Of a stretch of 7,298 nt of DNA, positions 5,772-7,298 are shown piece by piece; positions within the stretch are counted from its first letter, which is position 1, and each line of letters starts with the position of its first letter. The DNA is from DATEJJ01 sp039649115. GTDB taxonomy: Bacteria; Actinomycetota; Actinomycetes; Mycobacteriales; Micromonosporaceae. A program made the position numbers and the translations under genes. The notes beneath the pieces are model-generated. The model had not been told where the DNA came from. It ran no database searches and saw only the letters and a list, made by a program, of their open reading frames with translations. The stretch covers positions 1 through 7,298 of the forward strand of contig JBBWZQ010000130.1 of assembly GCA_039649115.1 (NCBI GenBank), given 5' to 3'.

Positions 5772-6998
5772 ATGACATGCAGCCTCCGCATTCCCGGGCC
5801 GATCGCGCGCCGGGTCGTGCCGGTGGTGTGGGTGGCCGTCTGGCTGTGGCCGCTGCTCTCCCCGGCGGCCGGCATCGCGAGCGGCGAGGTGCACCCCGTG
5901 GTACCCGCCATCGCCGGCCTCGGCGCGTTCGTGGTCGGGTACGTGGCCGTCGTGATCCAGGCGTTCGCCGGGGAACCACACGCGCCCAGCCGTGCCCACC
6001 TGGTCCAGCTGGTCGCCGTCGCGCTCCTCGGCACTGCCCTCGCCACCGCCTACACGGACAGCGCGGCAGGCTGGCTGTCCGTCCTGCTCTACATCGGCGC
6101 GGCCGGCTCGGCGACGCTGCGCGGGCCGGCCGCGTTCTGCTGGGCCCTCGGCTCGGTCGCCGCCCTGGTGGTCATCGGCCTGGCCCACCACCTCGACGGC
6201 GGCGCGATCGGTGCCAACGCGTTCAACGTGCTGATGTCCTGCGGCCTGGTCTTCGCCATCAAGCGGATGACGGAGTACATCTTCCAGCTGCGCGAGACCC
6301 AGGCCGAGCTGGCCAGGTCGGCGGTGGAGCAGGAGCGGCTGCGCTTCTCCCGCGACCTGCACGACCTGCTCGGCCACACCCTGTCGCTCGTCGTGGTCAA
6401 GGCCGAGGTGGTGCGCCGGCTGGTCCCCCGCGACCCGGACGCCGCGGCCAGCCAGGCCGCCGACATCGAGACGATCGGCCGAAACGCATTGGCAGAGGTA
6501 CGGGAGGCGGTGACCGGCTACCGTTCCCGGCGGTTCGCGGCCGAGCTGGAGGGCGCCCGTACCGCCCTGTCGGATGCCGGGATCGCGGTGGCCATCCGGG
6601 AGGAGGGCGCGCCGCTTCCCCCCGAGACCGACGCGCTGTTCGGCTGGGCGGTGCGGGAAGGGGTGACCAACGTGATCCGGCACAGCCGCGCCCGGCGCTG
6701 CGATATCGTCGTGCACCGGCTCGACGACCTGGCCACCCTGGAGATCCGCGACGACGGCGCCGGACCGGGCGCCGCGGCCGGTTCGGGCAACGGCCTGCGG
6801 GGGCTGTCCGAGCGGCTGACCGCGGCCGGTGGCGCGTTGCGCGCCGAGCCGGGCGCCACCGGCGGCTTCCAGGTCGTGGCGACGCTTCCCACCGCGACCG
6901 TTACCGATGCGACCGTTACCGACGCCACCGTTACCGACGCGACCGTTACCGACGCGACCGTTAGCGACGCGGCGCGGGTGGTGGTCGCGCGGACATGA
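5772..6998 (+). CDS. Membrane sensor histidine kinase, NarL/DesK type (HisKA_3)
   Basis: A 408-aa kinase. The N-terminal half is hydrophobic, with about five or six membrane helices (roughly 15-34, 43-65, 77-95, 101-117, 119-138, 150-164) and almost no extracellular domain, so it probably senses a membrane or intramembrane cue. A coiled linker (about 166-190) leads to the HisKA_3 motif RDLHDLLGHTLS with phospho-accepting H197. The ATP-binding domain has the N-box REGVTNVIRHS (N300), the G1 box DDGAG (327-331) and NGLRGLSERL. After the domain ends at about 372, a tail of five ATVTD-type repeats (375-399) precedes the terminal AARVVVART. ATG 5772 is chosen because the frame upstream, to TTG 5706, would run through a strong hairpin. 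The gene overlaps the regulator by ATGA. The layout resembles DesK, but the signal and targets cannot be read from sequence. Confidence 0.9.
   Translation: MTCSLRIPGPIARRVVPVVWVAVWLWPLLSPAAGIASGEVHPVVPAIAGLGAFVVGYVAVVIQAFAGEPHAPSRAHLVQLVAVALLGTALATAYTDSAAGWLSVLLYIGAAGSATLRGPAAFCWALGSVAALVVIGLAHHLDGGAIGANAFNVLMSCGLVFAIKRMTEYIFQLRETQAELARSAVEQERLRFSRDLHDLLGHTLSLVVVKAEVVRRLVPRDPDAAASQAADIETIGRNALAEVREAVTGYRSRRFAAELEGARTALSDAGIAVAIREEGAPLPPETDALFGWAVREGVTNVIRHSRARRCDIVVHRLDDLATLEIRDDGAGPGAAAGSGNGLRGLSERLTAAGGALRAEPGATGGFQVVATLPTATVTDATVTDATVTDATVTDATVSDAARVVVART
6894..6968 (+). repeat. Five-copy 15-bp tandem repeat at the kinase C-terminus
   Basis: The unit GCGACCGTTACCGAC occurs five times without gaps: 6894-6908, 6909-6923, 6924-6938, 6939-6953 and 6954-6968. 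Copies 2 and 4 are identical; each of the others differs from them by one base. Each copy encodes ATVTD (ATVSD in the last), in frame with the kinase. Because the unit is a multiple of three, slippage would lengthen or shorten the tail without breaking the reading frame or the overlap with the next gene. Confidence 0.95.
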
Positions 6999-7298
6999 TC
7001 CGGGTACTGCTCGCCGAGGACCAGGGCATGATGCGCGGTGCGCTGGCTCTGCTGCTGCGCCTGGAGCCGGACATCGAGGTGGTCGCCGAGGTCGGTACCG
7101 GTACCGAGGTGGTGCCGGCCGCGCTGGCCGCGATGCCGGACATCGCACTGCTGGACATCGAGATGCCCGGTCGGTCCGGGCTCGACGCGGCCGCCGAACT
7201 GCGCCGGGCACTCCCGTCCTGCCGGGTGCTGATCCTCACCACGTTCGGCCGGCCCGGCTACCTGCGGCGCGCGATGGAGGCCGGGGCGGACGGCTTCC
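6995..7298 (+). CDS. Response regulator, LuxR/NarL (DesR-like) family, truncated by the window end
   Basis: The first 101 codons of a response regulator are visible, and the gene runs off the right edge. They form a receiver domain: acidic pocket E8-D9, phospho-acceptor D54 in ALLDIEMPG, and the conserved Thr at 82-83 in LILTTFGRPGYL. The expected Lys lies just past the window. The MIRVLLAEDQGMMRGALALL opening and the TTFGRPGYLRRAMEAGADGF stretch are typical of DesR-like regulators with a C-terminal LuxR helix-turn-helix, which is not in view. ATG 6995 overlaps the kinase stop in an ATGA junction, and there is no good ribosome binding site of its own, so translational coupling is likely. It is the probable phosphorylation partner of H197 of the kinase. 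Confidence 0.92.
   Translation, partial: MIRVLLAEDQGMMRGALALLLRLEPDIEVVAEVGTGTEVVPAALAAMPDIALLDIEMPGRSGLDAAAELRRALPSCRVLILTTFGRPGYLRRAMEAGADGF

Noticed and set aside
6894..6968. CRISPR-like array
   Set aside because: The 15-bp units are contiguous with no spacers and keep the kinase reading frame.
5709..7211. A 500-residue open frame on the minus strand opposite the kinase and regulator
   Set aside because: Arg/Pro/Gly-rich with no motif; the plus strand encodes complete histidine kinase motifs and a receiver domain.

Overview
The window is high-GC actinobacterial DNA. The codons favour G or C at the third position, there are long antisense shadow ORFs, and several signature families fit: a bacterial proteasome activator (Bpa) ending in GQYL, a DUF1918 protein, and a DesK/DesR-type two-component pair. 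A Micromonosporales-like or similar filamentous actinobacterium is plausible, but the genus cannot be fixed from this sequence.

Layout, left to right. The first 22 bases look like the end of an upstream gene. A plus-strand gene for a tail-anchored double zinc-ribbon protein follows (33-1103). After a short spacer comes a large plus-strand gene for a secreted BNR/Asp-box beta-propeller protein (start re-assigned to TTG 1244, end 3853). A near-perfect 16-bp stem-loop at 3864-3898 separates it from two minus-strand genes: a 63-aa DUF1918 protein (3905-4096) and a soluble family 2 glycosyltransferase (4243-4935). The glycosyltransferase is divergent from bpa (5067-5675), with 131 bp between the two starts. 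After bpa lies a structured spacer with two hairpins. Then comes an operon of a membrane sensor histidine kinase (5772-6998) and a LuxR/NarL-type response regulator (6995 to the window end, truncated), joined by an ATGA overlap.

How the genes relate. Only the kinase-regulator pair is clearly a functional unit. The zinc-ribbon gene probably belonged to an operon with the gene to its left. Bpa links the region to ATP-independent proteasomal degradation, and its neighbour glycosyltransferase probably makes a polyprenyl-phosphate sugar for the cell envelope. Nothing here amounts to a clear new defence, mobile or biosynthetic system. The best leads are the five-copy 15-bp in-frame repeat at the kinase C-terminus, a probable leaderless kinase start just after a strong hairpin, a palindrome in the bpa/glycosyltransferase divergent promoter region, and a WCGPC motif with paired cysteines in the secreted propeller.
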